From contig CAJNOP010000640.1 in NCBI GenBank assembly GCA_905250075.1, forward strand, positions 1-64,000: 64,000 bases of DNA, read 5' to 3'. Under the pieces are notes generated by a model. The model worked only from the letters and a program-made list of their open reading frames with translations. It was not told the DNA's origin and searched no databases. The DNA comes from Rotaria sp. Silwood1 (lineage: Eukaryota; Rotifera; Eurotatoria; Philodinida; Philodinidae). The position numbers and the translations under genes are program-made. Every line of letters starts with the position of its first letter. Positions within the stretch are counted from its first letter, which is position 1. Shown here in pieces: positions 1 through 15,347 of the stretch.

Positions 1-660
1 AAGTACAAAACATTGCTATGGTAATCTTTTTTGACCGCTTTTCTATGTCATACAAAAAAACTATATCTTTTACTGATTAATTGAATATTAAGATATTTAA
101 GACAAGAAGCACATTGGAAAATATATTGTAGATCTTGAAATTCACAATATATACTAGAAATAGTCAAATGTTCAATATTTGACGAGACATTCACTAAATC
201 ACTCCAGTTCGTACGATCTAAACTGCCCATAAGAGAAAACCACTTAAGCAATTTTAAGGAGAAAAGATTGACAATAATATTTTGTAATGAAGATCTATCT
301 TCTCTGTTTATTGCTTTGATTGATAAAGTGTCAATAGTCCCTTGTGATGAGAAATTAAGAGCTATTTCAACAGTTCTTCAACTGATACTTTGATCATTAA
401 AATGAAAATATAGTGTTCGAAGTTGTTTAAATGATGCAAATGATGGATAAAAAGACAGAAAAGCATACACTTGACCAGGTGTATCTTATTCTGATATGGA
501 TAATTCTTCTGTTTTGTCGATACAAGCTGAAAAAAGACCTATGCTAAAACGAAATCTTTGACATTGAGTAACAAGAATATTAAAACGCTGATGAGCTGAA
601 AGCCGAAAGCTCTGATGTGAGAATCAAGGAATTGCAACATTGTTGCTATGATTCTCGTTG
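1..660 (-). pseudogene. F-box/LRR-like protein relic
   Basis: Read on the minus strand, one frame from about 600 down to 48 gives a long leucine-rich, LRR-like segment. It includes 'FNILVTQCQRFRFSI', 'TIDTLSIKAINRED' and 'NWSDLVNVSSNIEHLTIS', and ends at a TGA at 48-50. Two in-frame nonsense codons break it: TAA at 486-488 and TGA at 378-380. I recall this composition from the large F-box/LRR-like families of bdelloid rotifers; that family assignment is from memory and not proven here. No F-box start is visible, and upstream sequence to about 660 is only weakly coding-like. The probable C-terminal part of a related gene lies at 53913-54346. I call it a pseudogene because of the two stops; sequencing errors at both sites are less likely. 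Confidence 0.6.
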
Positions 661-2347
661 TTGACAGATGTCTTACGACAAACTAATAATCAGGATATTA
701 CTCTGTAGAGAAATGTGTATTCTTCCATTTGATGTTTTTGTAATATATTTTAATTCTATCTTAGATGGTTTTTCGGCACTAAAATCCATCCAAACTTTAT
801 TTTCAGTTCTTTCATGAGTCACACAAATATTCTCATTTGAGATTCAGAAAGAGCACACTGCTATTCTTCTAAATCGACCAAAAAATAAAGAAAAATTTTG
901 TCACAAAACTTTCGATTCATCCATCATTAATAAAAAAAACAGATGTATTCAGAAATTTTTTTAAATATATGACGAGCGTGAAGTCCGGTGGAATCGATAA
1001 AATTCAATTCTGAACAAAATGATATGATTGTTTAATGGAAGAATAGAAATATGAAGAAAAGAACAATCATGGAATTGTGTCAGAAAAGAATTTCTCATAT
1101 TTGTAGCATATTTGAAATTTCTGCCAAGCCTTTATGAAAAATTTTTCGGTCTGTGGTCGTCGCACTGAGACAATTAAGTAGGTGCTGATCTTTTAGATTT
1201 TGCACCAACAAAAAAAGTTATTTAAAAAAGAAAGATAGTTACTCGGAGAGCAGAAAATTCTCCATGGAATGAGATTAAAGTGAAATTTATTAAGCGCCAC
1301 CGGTTACATAGATCAATTGTTTCTATTGAACTCTGCTTTGCTTTATTTGTAGACGAAAACTTTTAGTAACATAGTTCTTTTTTCTTCTTCTAAATTGAAT
1401 CGAGAATATCAAACTACAATTTAACCCGACAGGCTCTATCCGTGACTATGTCAATTTCAGTTTAACACGTTAGAATTATCATCTGAAAAGAAACTTTGTT
1501 TATATGAGTGAAATTCTTAAAACCGTAACGCTCTTTACTGTATAACGATCACAGTAGTATTAAGAAGATGCATTAATTGCTGAAGCGAATTAATTTTAAT
1601 GACATAGTCAAATTCATAATAGTTTCAGTTTAACAATTCCTTGTCGGAATATTTACCGTTGACAAAAGAATTGAAGAAAGCTAAATATTGGTATACCATT
1701 TTATAGAGAAATATTTGTTCTTTCATTCATTTTATGTAAAATAATTTTCTCATCTACTTTCAATAAGTTTTGACATACTGAAGCTGTTTCAAATTCAAAT
1801 TACTTACCTTGCAAATCCCAGTTCATAATTCTTAAAGCATAAGACCTACAAAAATTTTGAAGCTATATTCAGAAACAACACAAAATCTTGATTATAACTC
1901 AATGTTTTCAAATTTCTCTAGGCTTCTTTAAAAGCTGAAAAATAAACAAACAATTTGTCAACTTCAACACATATCAAAAGTTATAGCTTTAAAGGCTTTA
2001 AAAGACGTTTTAATGTTTTATGAAATTTTAAGACTAAAGCTTCCGCTCTAATTGATAAAAATCTCCAACAATCGAACTTCATTCGGATTTATCTGTTCAT
2101 ATAGATTCATTGTTTATGAGACTAGAAGATGTTCAAAAAAAGACGGTTCTGACTTCAGCATCTAATCTTTCCAAAGTGAAGAATGATGCCTATGACCACG
2201 TTTAATTGGAATAGAGGAAAAATAATAAAGTGATTCTTTTTTGTTGTAACCCTGATGCTGATTCGGGGTTAAACATTTCTGAAAATACAAAAATAGAAAA
2301 AAAATTCCTAAACAATTGTCTATCAAATTTATTAAAACAATAAACAA
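661..2347. other. Intergenic, no gene seen
   Basis: No coding-like stretch beyond very short ORFs. It contains one copy of a dispersed repeat (about 1180-1385). The rest is AT-rich sequence without recognisable structure. Confidence 0.5.
1180..1385 (+). repeat. Dispersed repeat, copy 1
   Basis: Shares several collinear blocks with 5400-5625: 'gatctttta.attttgca', 'aaattctccat.gaat' and 'ttagtaacata', in the same order and spacing. Divergence is substantial. No terminal structure was identified. Confidence 0.5.
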
Positions 2348-3055
<708 letters not shown>

Positions 3056-3375
3056 TTTATACTTATGAATAAATATGAACAAGCAAGTAAAACTTATCTA
3101 TTTATATCAATATATACAATTGCCAAAAACAAAAAACTGTTTATATATGATTGCATGCCAGCAAACATAGACACTTAAAACGAAAAAAAAAAAAAGAACT
3201 GAAAATCAATACAGCTGTTATTTATCACATAAAGGAAAAACAAAATAATGGAAAATAATCGACACACACTTAACTCTAAAACTCGATAGACTAGATAATT
3301 GAAGATAAGAAAAAAAAAACAAAAAAAGAGGAAAAATTCAACATCATGTCAAGTGTTATTTTTTGATAATAAGTT

Positions 3376-6300
3376 TTATAGTTTTTCAATTGATGCTGGA
3401 TTATAAACATTATTTTTTCCTGTATTACGAATCATACGAGGTGATATACCTCTTGATGGTGCTTCTTTTGATTGAAATGTACTAACAACTAAATGATCAT
3501 GTAAACTTGTTCTTCGATATGTTGATAAAGATGTATCATTTAATAAATTATAATTTGAAAATGTATAAGATTGTGATGTTGGTGATATTGATTGATGTGT
3601 TGTAGAATTTACAGTTGATAATGATTGAGCAGTTGATGTTGTTAATAATTTTGGTATATTAAAACAAGCACGACGTATTAAATGACGAGAATTTGATTTT
3701 GATGGACGTATTGTTCCAGGTTTAGAAAGTTCAGCTGAAATAAAACAAAAAACAAAAAGTTTATTTAATCTATTCTTACAAAATATTGATATTAAATATT
3801 CAAGTGAATAGAATTTTTCGTTTTTTTTTTTTTTTGGAAGATTAGCAAATGATTATATATTGATCATAATAAGAATAAAGCTAACTTGTAATAAAATAAA
3901 AAAGATAGGAAAATTTATTTTTTTTGCTTTTTGTTAAAAAAAAGGTGTATTAGTATAGAGAGAAAGCAAAAATTTTTGCCCATAAATTTGAATAATAAAT
4001 GAAATAATATTTGGTATTCTTTTTTTTGAGATTTTAGCATAATCAAATAGTTAATTTAGAATATTGACCTATTAACTTACCTGTGTACTTTTTTTTTCTA
4101 AATATTAAAATAGAATAAGAGAAATATTTGATTTTATTTCTCATAAAATTATGAAATGCTTCAGAAGACAAGATTTTTCAAAAATGCAATAAAACACGAA
4201 GGGAAGATGCTTAAAAAAAATATCCAAGAGAATATTTTTCTAGATAATATGACAAAATTACCTTTTTTTTTTTTTTTGCTAAGGGTGTTTAAATGCATTT
4301 TCAAAAATTCTTGTCTATTTCAATAAAATTTTTGTTATTTTTTATTATTTACCTAAATGCATAACATAACCATCAACAATAAAACATGCTTGTCCTTGTA
4401 AACGATGTTTTACTTTTCCAACAACAAATATTCGTTCAGCTGGTACATGAATTAATTGATAAGCTGGAACATCTTTTGATGAACCATATGCAGCAGCAAT
4501 AATTAAATCAGCATTATCAACAAGATTTCTTATCATTTCAGCTTTATGTTTAATTGGTTCACGACATATACCATCATTAAATAATGTTAAACCTATATGA
4601 AAAAAAAATGATTTACTTTTGTCATTTTTTTTTTTTGTTCTTAACAAACCATGAGGAAAATTATGTTGAGCAAGCCAATGAATTACATGACGTTGTTGTA
4701 TATCAGGACGTGCAGTTACATATATAATAATATAACCAAGATCTTGCCAATATCTTTATAATTAATATGAGATTTGTTTTTTTTTTAAATAAAGTTTTAT
4801 TTTTTTAATCAATTTACCTAACAACATCAACAGCACCTGGACGTACTTTAGGATTATGATGACTAACAGAAAAACTTGATGTAAATGAACCATCAATACT
4901 AAATAGAACTGCTTCACTTTTTGGTGGTAATACAGTTAAATAAAGATCAACTGTTGTATGATCACCACTAGATAAAAACAAAGAGTACATTTATAGTGAA
5001 TTCTCAAGAGATAAATTATTGTTTTAGAAAATTGAAAATATCATAATATTTTTTAGTTAGCCTATCTGACACGAAAATATTATATAAATCGACTAGAATT
5101 CTATTAATAATAATCTAATTTTAATCAATTTCTACTATTCCATACATAGATTTTTCTTTAAAAAGTTGTCTAGAGACTCCACTTCTTAGAAATTTGATAC
5201 TAATTTTTTATATAATAAACAGCATAAAATGTTTTTATTCTCTTTAGGGCACTTTCAAATATATTAGAAACTTCATCTTAAAGAATTATATAAAAAAGTT
5301 AAGTAGTTGACATTGATGAATAAAAAATTTCGTGCTCTTTGCTATGGTGCAGAAGAAAAAAAAAAGGCTTTGAATTAACACCTAGTAATATTTTGAGACA
5401 TATTCTGGATCTTTTAAATTTTGCATCAATCAAAAAACAAAAAGCTTGTCGAATAGGAAATTCTCCATAGAATAAGTCTCAAGTGAAAATCTCTATGCGT
5501 TGAGAAGTGATCTACAACGAATAAAACATAAGATTCTGTTAATTATGTGTCACTTCCTTGTTTTATTGAAATATTTTTTGTCTTATCAGCATTTTACAAA
5601 AAAACGTTCTTAGTAACATAATTACAGATTTAGCTTAATATGAATTTATTTTAATAAATTCTTTTTTTTTACCGAACAACAAGTTTAACAGGATGTAAAC
5701 CTAATGATAATTTTTTTTCGATCGGAATGGTATAACGTATACGGCCATGTGTATCTGTTTCAATAGTATCAAGTAATGTCCATTCACCATATGGAGCTGA
5801 TCTCATAACATAAATATTAATTTTTTCATTAGCTAAACAGACCATATCAATAGGTCCATAATGAAATTTAGCAGAAATTGTTTGTGGTTTAGCATCAACA
5901 ATTATAATATCATTTGCACGATGATTTGGAGCTAAATTCTAAGAAGAAAAAAAAAAAGCAAATTTTCTAAAACAAAAAAATTAAATTAAAATTACTCGAA
6001 TTTTTACAGCTGTTGAACGATGTAACCAACGTTCAGTTATTTGTTCAGAAGCAAATAATGAACGATTTTTATCTGTTTTCTTGCTATTTAAAAGATAATT
6101 TTCTTGATTACGTGTAATCTAAAAAGGAAAAAAAAATAGATTTAATATTTCATAAAAACAAAAAAATGTTTCAAAGAAATTTTTTACTTGTCGTAAAATA
6201 AATGACATAACATCACGAGATTCCCAATAACTTGAATGGAAGACAATAGGTAAAACATGTGCTGGTTGACTCATTAAAAATTCAGGACAATAAACAATAT

Positions 6301-9300
6301 AATCGACACGTCTTGAACCCCACCAAATTTGTCGAACTAACAAAACAAAAAGATTTTTTTTTTTTTCAAAAAATTTAAAAAAAAAAAGATTAATATCAAT
6401 TACTATTAGAAAAAATTGTATCAGTATTAATTAAATTATTTTCATTTGTTGTTGATCGAGCTGAATTTATTAATGATGAACTTTTTGAATCATTATTTAA
6501 AAATAATTTTGAATATTGATGAACATATTCAACTATAGATACATATATATATATAAATAAAATACATCAATATTTTGTCTTACCAAGTAATGTTGATTCA
6601 CCATCACCTAATGGAAATTGTGAATAACGAGGAATGCAACAAGATGGTATCTGGCTAAATTCGGATTGTATTAATGGTTCTATACGAGATGCATTTGGAT
6701 CACATGCATGAAATAAATTATACAATTGTCCACAATATGGACGAACAACTATTTTTTTTTTAAAAAGAAAGATATTTTTTTAATGTAATTCTTAAGAAAA
6801 TAAATTACCATTATCAGTAAGTAATCTACGATATGCAAGTATAAGTGAAAGTGGAGAACCAAATGAAAAAAATTCATTAACATTAAATATTAACATTAAA
6901 CCATAATTATCTTGTTTTCCACGGAGATTATCACCTGTACGTGATCTAAATAAAAAAAAAATTTATTTCATTTATTTAAATAGATATAGAATTATTGTTT
7001 TTTTTTTGTTACATGCTATCACCACTATCAGGATTATCAATTGTTGTTATACGTTTTGTTATTGTTCGATTTGATGATTGAACAGATGTCATATCATTAT
7101 TTTCATTTTGAGTACTTGTTATTATTCGTTTAGTTAAGGCTGGAGTACGTGGTGTTGAACCATCTATTATATAAACAAAACAAAAAAAAAAACATTAAAA
7201 TCTTAATCTTTTTTTTTTGGCATAGTCTTCAAATTATTATCTCTAATTATGTAGTAAAAATTTTAAGAAAAAAAAAATTATTTTTGTTTTTCAATTAGAA
7301 TAAATGCAAAGCAGCTTATCATTATCAATAATTATATGTCATAGATGTGATTACATTCAACCGTATGAAATTTGATAAAAAGAATGAACTAATGTCAAAT
7401 ATTGTCATCTACTCAAAATGTTTTTAATCATCTTCATATATCAAACAAAAGAAAATGACAATAAACAGTAGTTTTAATATTAAAACAAAAAAAAACAAAC
7501 TACGAATTTAAATATTCATTAATATGAATACATACATTATTTTCAATTAATCAAAGTAGAATAAAAAAAAAAAAAATTACCTTCACCATATAATGAAGTT
7601 GTATCATCAAAATTATGATTTAAACATAATGCATCATAAGCTAAAATTGCTCCATTAGCATCTCCAATAACAATAACCTTTGAAAAAAAAAGAAAGATTT
7701 CTTTTCACATATTATTATAATTTACTTGTCCAGAAAAATATTTTCCTTCTTTTGATGATAAAAATTCTTGATAAACTTTATTTGCTGATTCAATAGCAGT
7801 ATTTAATATAGTTTGATAATTTGTATTTGATATAGCAAATAATGGTATAGCATTTATTGGTAATGTTTCACTATGTGTTATATCATAAGATAGATTTGTT
7901 ATTCTATATGGTGATAAATTACTAAGTAAATTAATAGTTTCAATACATATTGAACGACATTCAACAAAACGTATAGCTGTTTTTCCTTGTAATCGTGAAT
8001 AATGATTATGTATAACACTATCAAATGTTGTACGAAAACTAAGAAAATCAGTTTGTTTTGCACTATCAAATGATTCTTCTGTTGAAAAAACATTACCTAA
8101 TTCAAAAATAAAGATAAAAAAAAAAAACAGATGCAAATAATTATTTTTACATACCACCATAAAAAATTAAAATAAGAAAATCAATTGAACATTTATTATT
8201 ATTATCATCCAATGATGAATTAACATATGTTCGTTCATCATCATCAAAATTTGACAATATTGGTTCATTATTATCTATTGAATGTTTAAGACTTCGTAAT
8301 GAACGTGAATTTGGTATAACATCAATATGAGCTACAAGAAAAAAAAAGAAAAAAAGAAAAATTATGACATGTTCATTTGAATACAACAAAAAAAAATATG
8401 AGATATTTGTTTGTTTTTTTTTTTTTGTAATTTACATTCAGCATCATAATATTCATCATCAGTAGTTTCATCTCGTGGTAATGGTGGAATAGGAAATGAA
8501 TTAATTCTTGGTCTATTAGCATTCATATTATCTATAGAGTGTTTCCGATTTCGTATATCTGACAATGGTTGATTTATTTCATTAACTAATAGTGATGATG
8601 TTGTTGGTTTTATATTTTCATTTTCCATATTTGAATTTGTTATTGGTAAACAATTATGATTTTGAAAATTTGCCATACGTTTATTTAATTCATGTTGAGT
8701 TTCATCTTCTAAACGTCGTATATCCATTAATGTTAAACCTTGATATTCATCTTGCCAACACCATGCTTGACGATGAGCTCGTAAAATTGTTTTACGTAAA
8801 GCTATTTCATGAATAAAACGTTCACATCTACTTTGCATTCCCCAATAACGAAATTCAACTCGACATAATTTATAAGCACACATAATTGATTCTTTACGTG
8901 CATTTTTTTTCATTTGTTCAAACCAATCTGAAGTTAATGGACCTCGTCCTAAATTAAAAGTGACATTAAATGAATTTCGGAAAATTTGATAAACATCATA
9001 ACAATAAAAACTATAAAGTAATCAAAATATGATAAATGAACTAAAAGCAAACATATAGATCGTCATGTATCAAGTCTCGAATTCAATCGAAACTCTTCGT
9101 ATATGAAATTAAATTGAACGATGAGTTGTTATCGATTGGATTACATGAATTTTAGATCGATGTGAAATTCCGGTGGCTTTTCAGATCAAACTACACATAG
9201 AACTTTCTCTTAAAACCTGAAATTTTATAAAAATTTACTGCACTATGTAATGCTTAGAAGTCTGCTCGAATCCTATTAGAAGTATTGTGATCTTTTGAAA

Positions 9301-10779
9301 TAATTCCCAAGCAGACTTAAATGCACAGAAATTGGCCTAGACTGTGAACCAAAAACATCCATTTTTCGCCGGTTTTGTGCGTTTAAACGCGTTTTCTGAA
9401 GTTTGTCTGCCAGGATTATTACTTTTATGTCAAAAAGACTAAGGTAAAAAAGTAAAATACTCATTAAGATTACAAAGTGATGCGTTCTCTAATTCACTTT
9501 TGATAAATCAATTTTTCTTCATAAATTTAGCTAATTTTAATATCTTTTTTTTTTATATATATATTTCTGAGCATTATTCCGTCTGACTGAATATTATATC
9601 TTCCTGCTGGGCATCATATTTTAATGAAAATGTATATTACTAAGTACTATGCCATGCAATAAGTATTTAATGAAAATAAGACTTTTTATTAGAATTAATT
9701 AGAAGGATTTTGACTGAAGTTATGACATTCTTATCGATCTGATGTCATATATTCGAAATAATCATATTTGAAACTAATGACTTTATACTTTCTTTTTTTT
9801 TACAAACCTGTTTTCTCCGAATGAAATAAAGCTGGATTTTCAGCAGCTATATCAGCTAATGGTTGACTATGAACAATATCAAGAAATTCTAAATAAAATA
9901 AATATATTTGAAGTTTATTGGTTTTTTGTTTTTTTTTATAGAAATTTTTTTAATACAAACCAACAGTACGTTGTTCAAGTTCTTGTGATTTTAAATTAAA
10001 TATATTATTTTGTGTACCAAAATCAGCTTGATAACATGTTTCAACTTCAAGTATAAATCGTTCTATAAATGGACAACGATAACGTGTTTTTGTATATGGA
10101 TATGCATTCCATGCTTCTTCTTCTATTTTCATAGCATTTGCTGGTAATATAGCTTTAAACCATGCTGGTAAATGACGTTCAATATGATAAATTTTAAATG
10201 TATATTGTCCATTACCACCTGGTCCATTTGTATATGGTTCATTTTTAATAATTTCAACACCACTACCAGGTGCATTTGTTTCTTCTTGACTTTTTTTCTA
10301 AATGAAACACACACACACACAAAATAAAAATTAAAAAACAAACGATAGATTTCTTTTTTTTTTCTATTCAACTATTGATAAATAATTAGAATCTAATTTA
10401 TCCCTGACCAATATATTAATTACTATTATTATTAATTAGAATTTAATTTAAAAAAAAAAATAAGTGTTTTATATAATTTAGAGAAGAAATTTTTCGTAGC
10501 ATAAACATTCATGCAACAAAATGAACCCTTATAATTAAGTTGATATTTTTTTTTGTTTAATTAATATTTCTTTTACCTCTTCTCCTGCTTATTGAATATG
10601 TCTAAAATAAAGAGAACTTAGAAATATAAAAGAAAAATTTTGATTGTGATTAGAAAATTTTATCGATTAATTAATTATTTATTTATTTAATTAATACCTA
10701 CCACAATCATATATAATTGTGCAATACGATATTCATCGACGGACATAGGAACTGGAATACGGTATTCTTTAATAAGCAT
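3376..10779 (-). CDS. PITPNM: Membrane-associated phosphatidylinositol transfer protein (RdgB/PITPNM)
   Basis: Exchanges phosphatidylinositol and phosphatidic acid at ER-plasma membrane contacts. About 18 exons, roughly 1200 aa, near the family length. N-terminus 'MLIKEYRIPVPMSVDEYRI' (exon 10702-10779). The class II PITP domain continues through 9961-10298 (AWNAYPYTKTRY), 9808-9892 and 8437-8948 (CAYKLCRVEFRYWGMQ, RAHRQAWCWQDE). A FFAT motif, DDEYYDAE, follows at about 8440, the VAP-binding site that anchors the protein to the ER. The DDHD region spans about 8330-6189 (ILAYDAL; WWGSRRVDYIVYCPEF; FHSSYWESRDVMSF). LNS2 follows at about 4967-4353 (SIDGSFTSSFSVSHHNPK, GSSKDVPAYQLI); as in this family the first Asp motif ends DGS, not DGT, so it is non-catalytic. 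The last exon (3376-3735) is a Ser/Thr-rich tail. Two large introns (8949-9807 and 4968-5672) contrast with about 55 bp elsewhere. Confidence 0.95.
5400..5625 (+). repeat. Dispersed repeat, copy 2, inside a PITPNM intron
   Basis: Lies in the 705 bp intron 4968-5672 and shares ordered sequence blocks with 1180-1385. This suggests that insertion of an element enlarged the intron. No ORF inside. Confidence 0.5.
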
Positions 10780-13700
10780 TGCTATTTTAGCTTATTTTTT
10801 TGATATACTAAATAATATATATATATGAATAGATGAGGTGTTATGACGTTTGAATATAAGTAGAAGACATCTATTGTATTGTTGCGGCGGTTGTCGCCTG
10901 TCACTGTAGATTTTCTATGTGTGGATCATCTAAAATCACTAGAGAAGTAGTAGTAGTAGTAGTAGCAAATGTTCCTTTTCTTTTTCCTCTCTTCTTGCTA
11001 TATTTTCTGTTCTCGTTTTTTATTCTTTCCTTTTTCCTATTGTGTTCGCGCTCGTCTCTCTAACTCGAAACGCCGAATCAACTATGATGAGAACTAATAA
11101 AAAAAAAAAAAAAAAGAAGAAAAAAAAAATGATGAAAATAGGCATCATGATGATTTGTTTTCTATTTTTTTTCTTCCACATGTCAACGTATACTTCTATG
11201 CACGATCGCTTTTACAATAGCATTCAGCTCTTCTTCATATAATCCACTAAATAAATCAAGCACGCTGTTGCTTTTTTGTTTGTTTGTATCATATGGACAG
11301 ATATTTAACAGCTTTATATGCAGACAATGCATATAGATTTTTTTTTTTATTTTCCGTACTTAATATACTCATAATAGCGAAAACAGGATTCTAATATAAG
11401 GGTAAAATATAATAGCAATCATGCCTTTCGGCAAAACTAACTTTGTCCACAAGTGCGTGTTATTTCGTATGATGATGATACTCAGGAAAAATAAATCATG
11501 CATATGTGTTTATTCTCCTTCCACTTCTTCTATTATGAGAAAAAGAAGGCACTTTTCGAAGAGAAGGAATGGAAAGAAATACCGTCATTTTTCTCATCAT
11601 AATTATTGTAGAAAATAATTATAAGAATATTGCATATAACATAAGATGAAGAACAAAAAAACAATGTTTCTTAACGGGATTATTAACAAATTAATTAGAA
11701 TACAACTTAATACAATATGCAACTATTATAATGAAAAAAAAAATTAATCATTAACGAATACAGGAAGAAACATCTAACATCCGGTAATGAGAGGAAACGA
11801 TGGCCGATACTTATAAATTCTGATCATTATCGTCATTAGTTTCTTCTACAAAAAGTCAAAAAGCATATCTCATTTTGTTTTCTTTTTTTTTTGGAAAATT
11901 CAGGAGAACGGATATGGCCTATGCTCTCTGTTCCGGCAAACGTCCGAGCAATTTTCTATTTGTCATATAAAAGTCAAGAAATTTAATATCTCTTCAATGA
12001 TGATTGGCTCGTGAATCCAGATGCTTCTTATTAGAATATAACTACATTCATGTTTGTTACGAGCCGGATAAAAATAATGCATAGCTTTTCACTCAGGGTA
12101 GTTTTTCACATAGTTTAACTTCCGTTTTCTCGAATAGAAACGGAAACGCAATAATATTGAACAATGACCTATTTCTAAAAAAAAAAAAAGAAAATAGATC
12201 TATAGTTCTCATCGTATGACTTCATTTGTCGAGAAGTTGAGATTCTACAGAATTGAAAGAAAAGAATTCTTTTTCTATATTTGATTTATCATAGAAAAAT
12301 TCATTTTATAGAAAATAACCTAGATTTTAATATCTATTGATACAAATTTCTTAGACGATAGCAAGAAATTTGTTTCTCAAAAAGTTCTTCATTTCCGTAA
12401 TATAATGTATTAAAATATTCATATAAATAAAAAATAGCAATCTCTTAGTGATAGGAATTTTCTTTTTTTTTAGAAATATTTCCATCTATACAATACTAAT
12501 ATCAATTGAAAAATTATTTATTGATAGTCTAATCAACTAAGGTCATAAAGGTAAAAAGAAAAAACATTCTATATATTATAATATATAAACTTAGCATATG
12601 TGATTTTGCATGATATAAAGCTTAAGAATAAAATGAGTGTATAATCCTACTAATATATATATATATATGAAGAAAATATTTTTAGACCCTAAAAAGAATT
12701 CCTATTGGTTATATTTTAATTAGATTTTTTGATTAAATAGATAGTCATTATAGAAAAATGAAAAATAGATTTTCTGAAAAAACTAATAACGAAAATTTTT
12801 TTTGTCTAATGAAAACTAACAAAAGATTGAAAACATATATATATATAAATGATGATATGTTTGTTAATATTATTTTCAATGATTGCATATATTATTTATA
12901 AAAACTATGATATTCTCTTGAGAGACTTCTTTTATATCATAAATTAGTCTGAATGAATATAATCTACATTGTTTTCATATTAAAAAAATAATCTTTTGAA
13001 AATGATTTATTAATTACAAAAAATAAATTTTCCTAATTAATCTCATTTAAATATTTATTAGATTACATATAAAGATTAATATATCGATATTGATTTAATG
13101 GAATCAATAACATGAATCATCGAATTCTTATATAATTTGAACTGATTATCACATACAGATTTTCTATGTCTTCAAAAAAAAAAAAAAAAAATTAATTAAA
13201 ATTTTTTTTTTTTTTCAATCATGAATTAGACGTGTTATTCCCTAATCAATAAAATAATGTCAATGTCTTTCATTGTAATCGTATATTTTGATGTTTTCAA
13301 AGATAGAATAGAAGAAAACATATGAAAATTATCATTCTAAATTGGACTCTTTATTTTTATAAGAACTCACTAAGAAATCTATTAAATGTTGATGCTTTTT
13401 ATGTTCTTTTTTCCTTAAATATTACTTATATATTCATATTATTGACCGAAGTATTCTTATTATCTAATAATAAGTAGAAGAGTTTTATTAAAGTCAATAG
13501 AACAGAAATTATCTTAAGTTCAAAATAAATATAATAAAAATAGATTGTTTTCATAAATGAATTCTTTTTTTTTTTCAACGGACGAAAATTGATATAATGT
13601 TATCTGATGATGATAAATAACATTGTTATTGCTATTCGATTAAACTCTCAATTAGACTTTCCTCGGTACATCGATAGTTCAGTCTAACATAGATAAACCC

Positions 13701-14531
13701 TGACAATTCGAGGTCTTCTTATAGAGTTTCGTTCAAAATAAATGATAGACTACAGTTAAGTAACGTGCAAAGGTTTTCCGGATCTTTTTGCTCTTGAAAT
13801 ATTGAAGTTTTACTGATTTTTCTTCAAACAAAAATCTGTGGCCGTGTGAAAAACAAAAAACGACTTTTATACGAATAAAGTTCTCGATGAACTGAGCAAT
13901 ATTTGCTTTTACACACGAGAAAAAATATTGAAGCTATGTGTTAAAAGACTTAATCAAATTTCGATATCTCAAAAACAAATCCCTGGAAACTTAAACCATT
14001 CTAATACTTATTAAATAAATATCGTCTCGGTTGAAAAGCTATTTCATACTTGAAGAAGTTTCTTTTCTTAAATCTGTAATAAAACAAACTGAATACAAGT
14101 TCCTTTTTTTTAATAACTAAAAATTTTTACAAGCTTATTATCAATAGTGTAATATACCTTTCAGAAATTGACGATTAGTTTGTAAAAAAAAAACTAATCA
14201 CGAATTAGATTTATTTTCTCACTTTTTTTTTCTTATGAATTGAAATAAAATCTAAAATTTTTCTAATCTAAAATAAAAATAATTTACCCATTTATGAATA
14301 CTGTCATTTTGTATATATATATATATATTTACACATTTATCGAAATGAAAAAATACCAAAAGAGAAACAAACGAAAAATATACATTTTAAAGTAAAGCTG
14401 TTTCGATTTTTTGCACATAAAAATACATAGACAGATGAAAACAAAAAGCTTCGATTACTTTTTTTGAGCAGAATAAAAATAAATTACGATGTTTATTTTT
14501 TTTGTCTTTTCAAAATTTTAATAACATTAGA
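10780..14531. other. Intergenic region upstream of PITPNM
   Basis: Holds the presumed PITPNM promoter side (10780 onward), an AGT/TAG trinucleotide run at about 10946-10966, poly-A and poly-T runs, and TA-dinucleotide runs near 12653, 12837 and 14314. No coding-like stretch or RNA gene was recognised. The few short ORFs (for example 11042-11242, 11421-11618) are lysine- or low-complexity-rich and lack family features. Confidence 0.5.
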
Positions 14532-15347
14532 TCAATTAAAAATAATAAACAAAATGACAGCTAATGCAATTCCAAGAAATATACGTGATAATAACTCATG
14601 ATGATAACGTTCAGGTGTATCAGGTGGTGCTAAATAAAAATAAAATAATTTTCTTTTTTATAAAACACAAAAACCAATTTCCTTTGAAATTATACGTAGA
14701 TCATATTGATAATCATTATTATTATGATTATTTGTTGCAAATGTTGTTTGAAATAGACCAAATGGAAAAGCACCAACACCAAATGACATTTGAAAATTAA
14801 CACCATCACCAAAACCAAAACTCTAAAAAACAAAAATAATAAATGAATTTTTTTTGGAATTTTTAAAAACTTATTTACTCGACTTCGACGTGGTTCTTGT
14901 CTTGTACCAGCCGGTCGAGGTGGTGTAGTATTTCTATAAATGTATATATATATGTATATAGATATTATTTGGAATAATCTAATACCTTGGATCAGTTTGT
15001 GGTGAATTTCTTCCATAAATAGGCACTAATTTTTCACGTGATATACTACTTTTACATACAGGACATGTTGGATTATGTGCACGAGTTTCAAGCCATTGAT
15101 GAATACATGGCCAACAAAATAGATGACCACATAATGATAGAACAGCATCATGAGCTGTTTCAAGACAAATCTAAAACGAAGTTTTTTTTTTTTGTTTATA
15201 TGTTAAAAATATAATCAATATTAAACTTACATTACATTCAAAACCTGAATCTTTTTCATTATTTGATGATGATTTTTTATCATCATTATTACCAGATGAT
15301 GGTGGTATATTAAAATTATCGGCAGACGTTTTTTCTGTCGATGCCAT
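14532..15347 (-). CDS. RNF185: RING-type E3 ubiquitin ligase, RNF5/RNF185
   Basis: ER/mitochondria-anchored E3 ligase acting in ERAD and mitophagy. Five exons join in frame (15231-15347, 14986-15170, 14879-14933, 14696-14822, 14532-14629), giving 193 aa; human RNF185 is 192 aa. The C3HC4 RING finger spans the exon 1/2 junction: [31 protein letters not shown], then [20 protein letters not shown] Ser/Asn-rich acidic N-terminus precedes it. After a Pro/Arg linker and a Gly/Phe segment ([20 protein letters not shown]), the protein ends with '[20 protein letters not shown]', a tail-anchor transmembrane helix. The TGA stop is at 14532-14534. RNF5 and RNF185 are vertebrate paralogues, so this is their single ancestor type. 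Divergent from the snapin-like gene. Confidence 0.94.

Noticed and set aside
11042..11242. Lysine-rich ORF in poly-A sequence
   Set aside because: Low-complexity translation without start context, splice partners or motifs.
14564..14800. Plus-strand ORF over RNF185 exons
   Set aside because: Antisense shadow of RNF185 exons 4 and 5.
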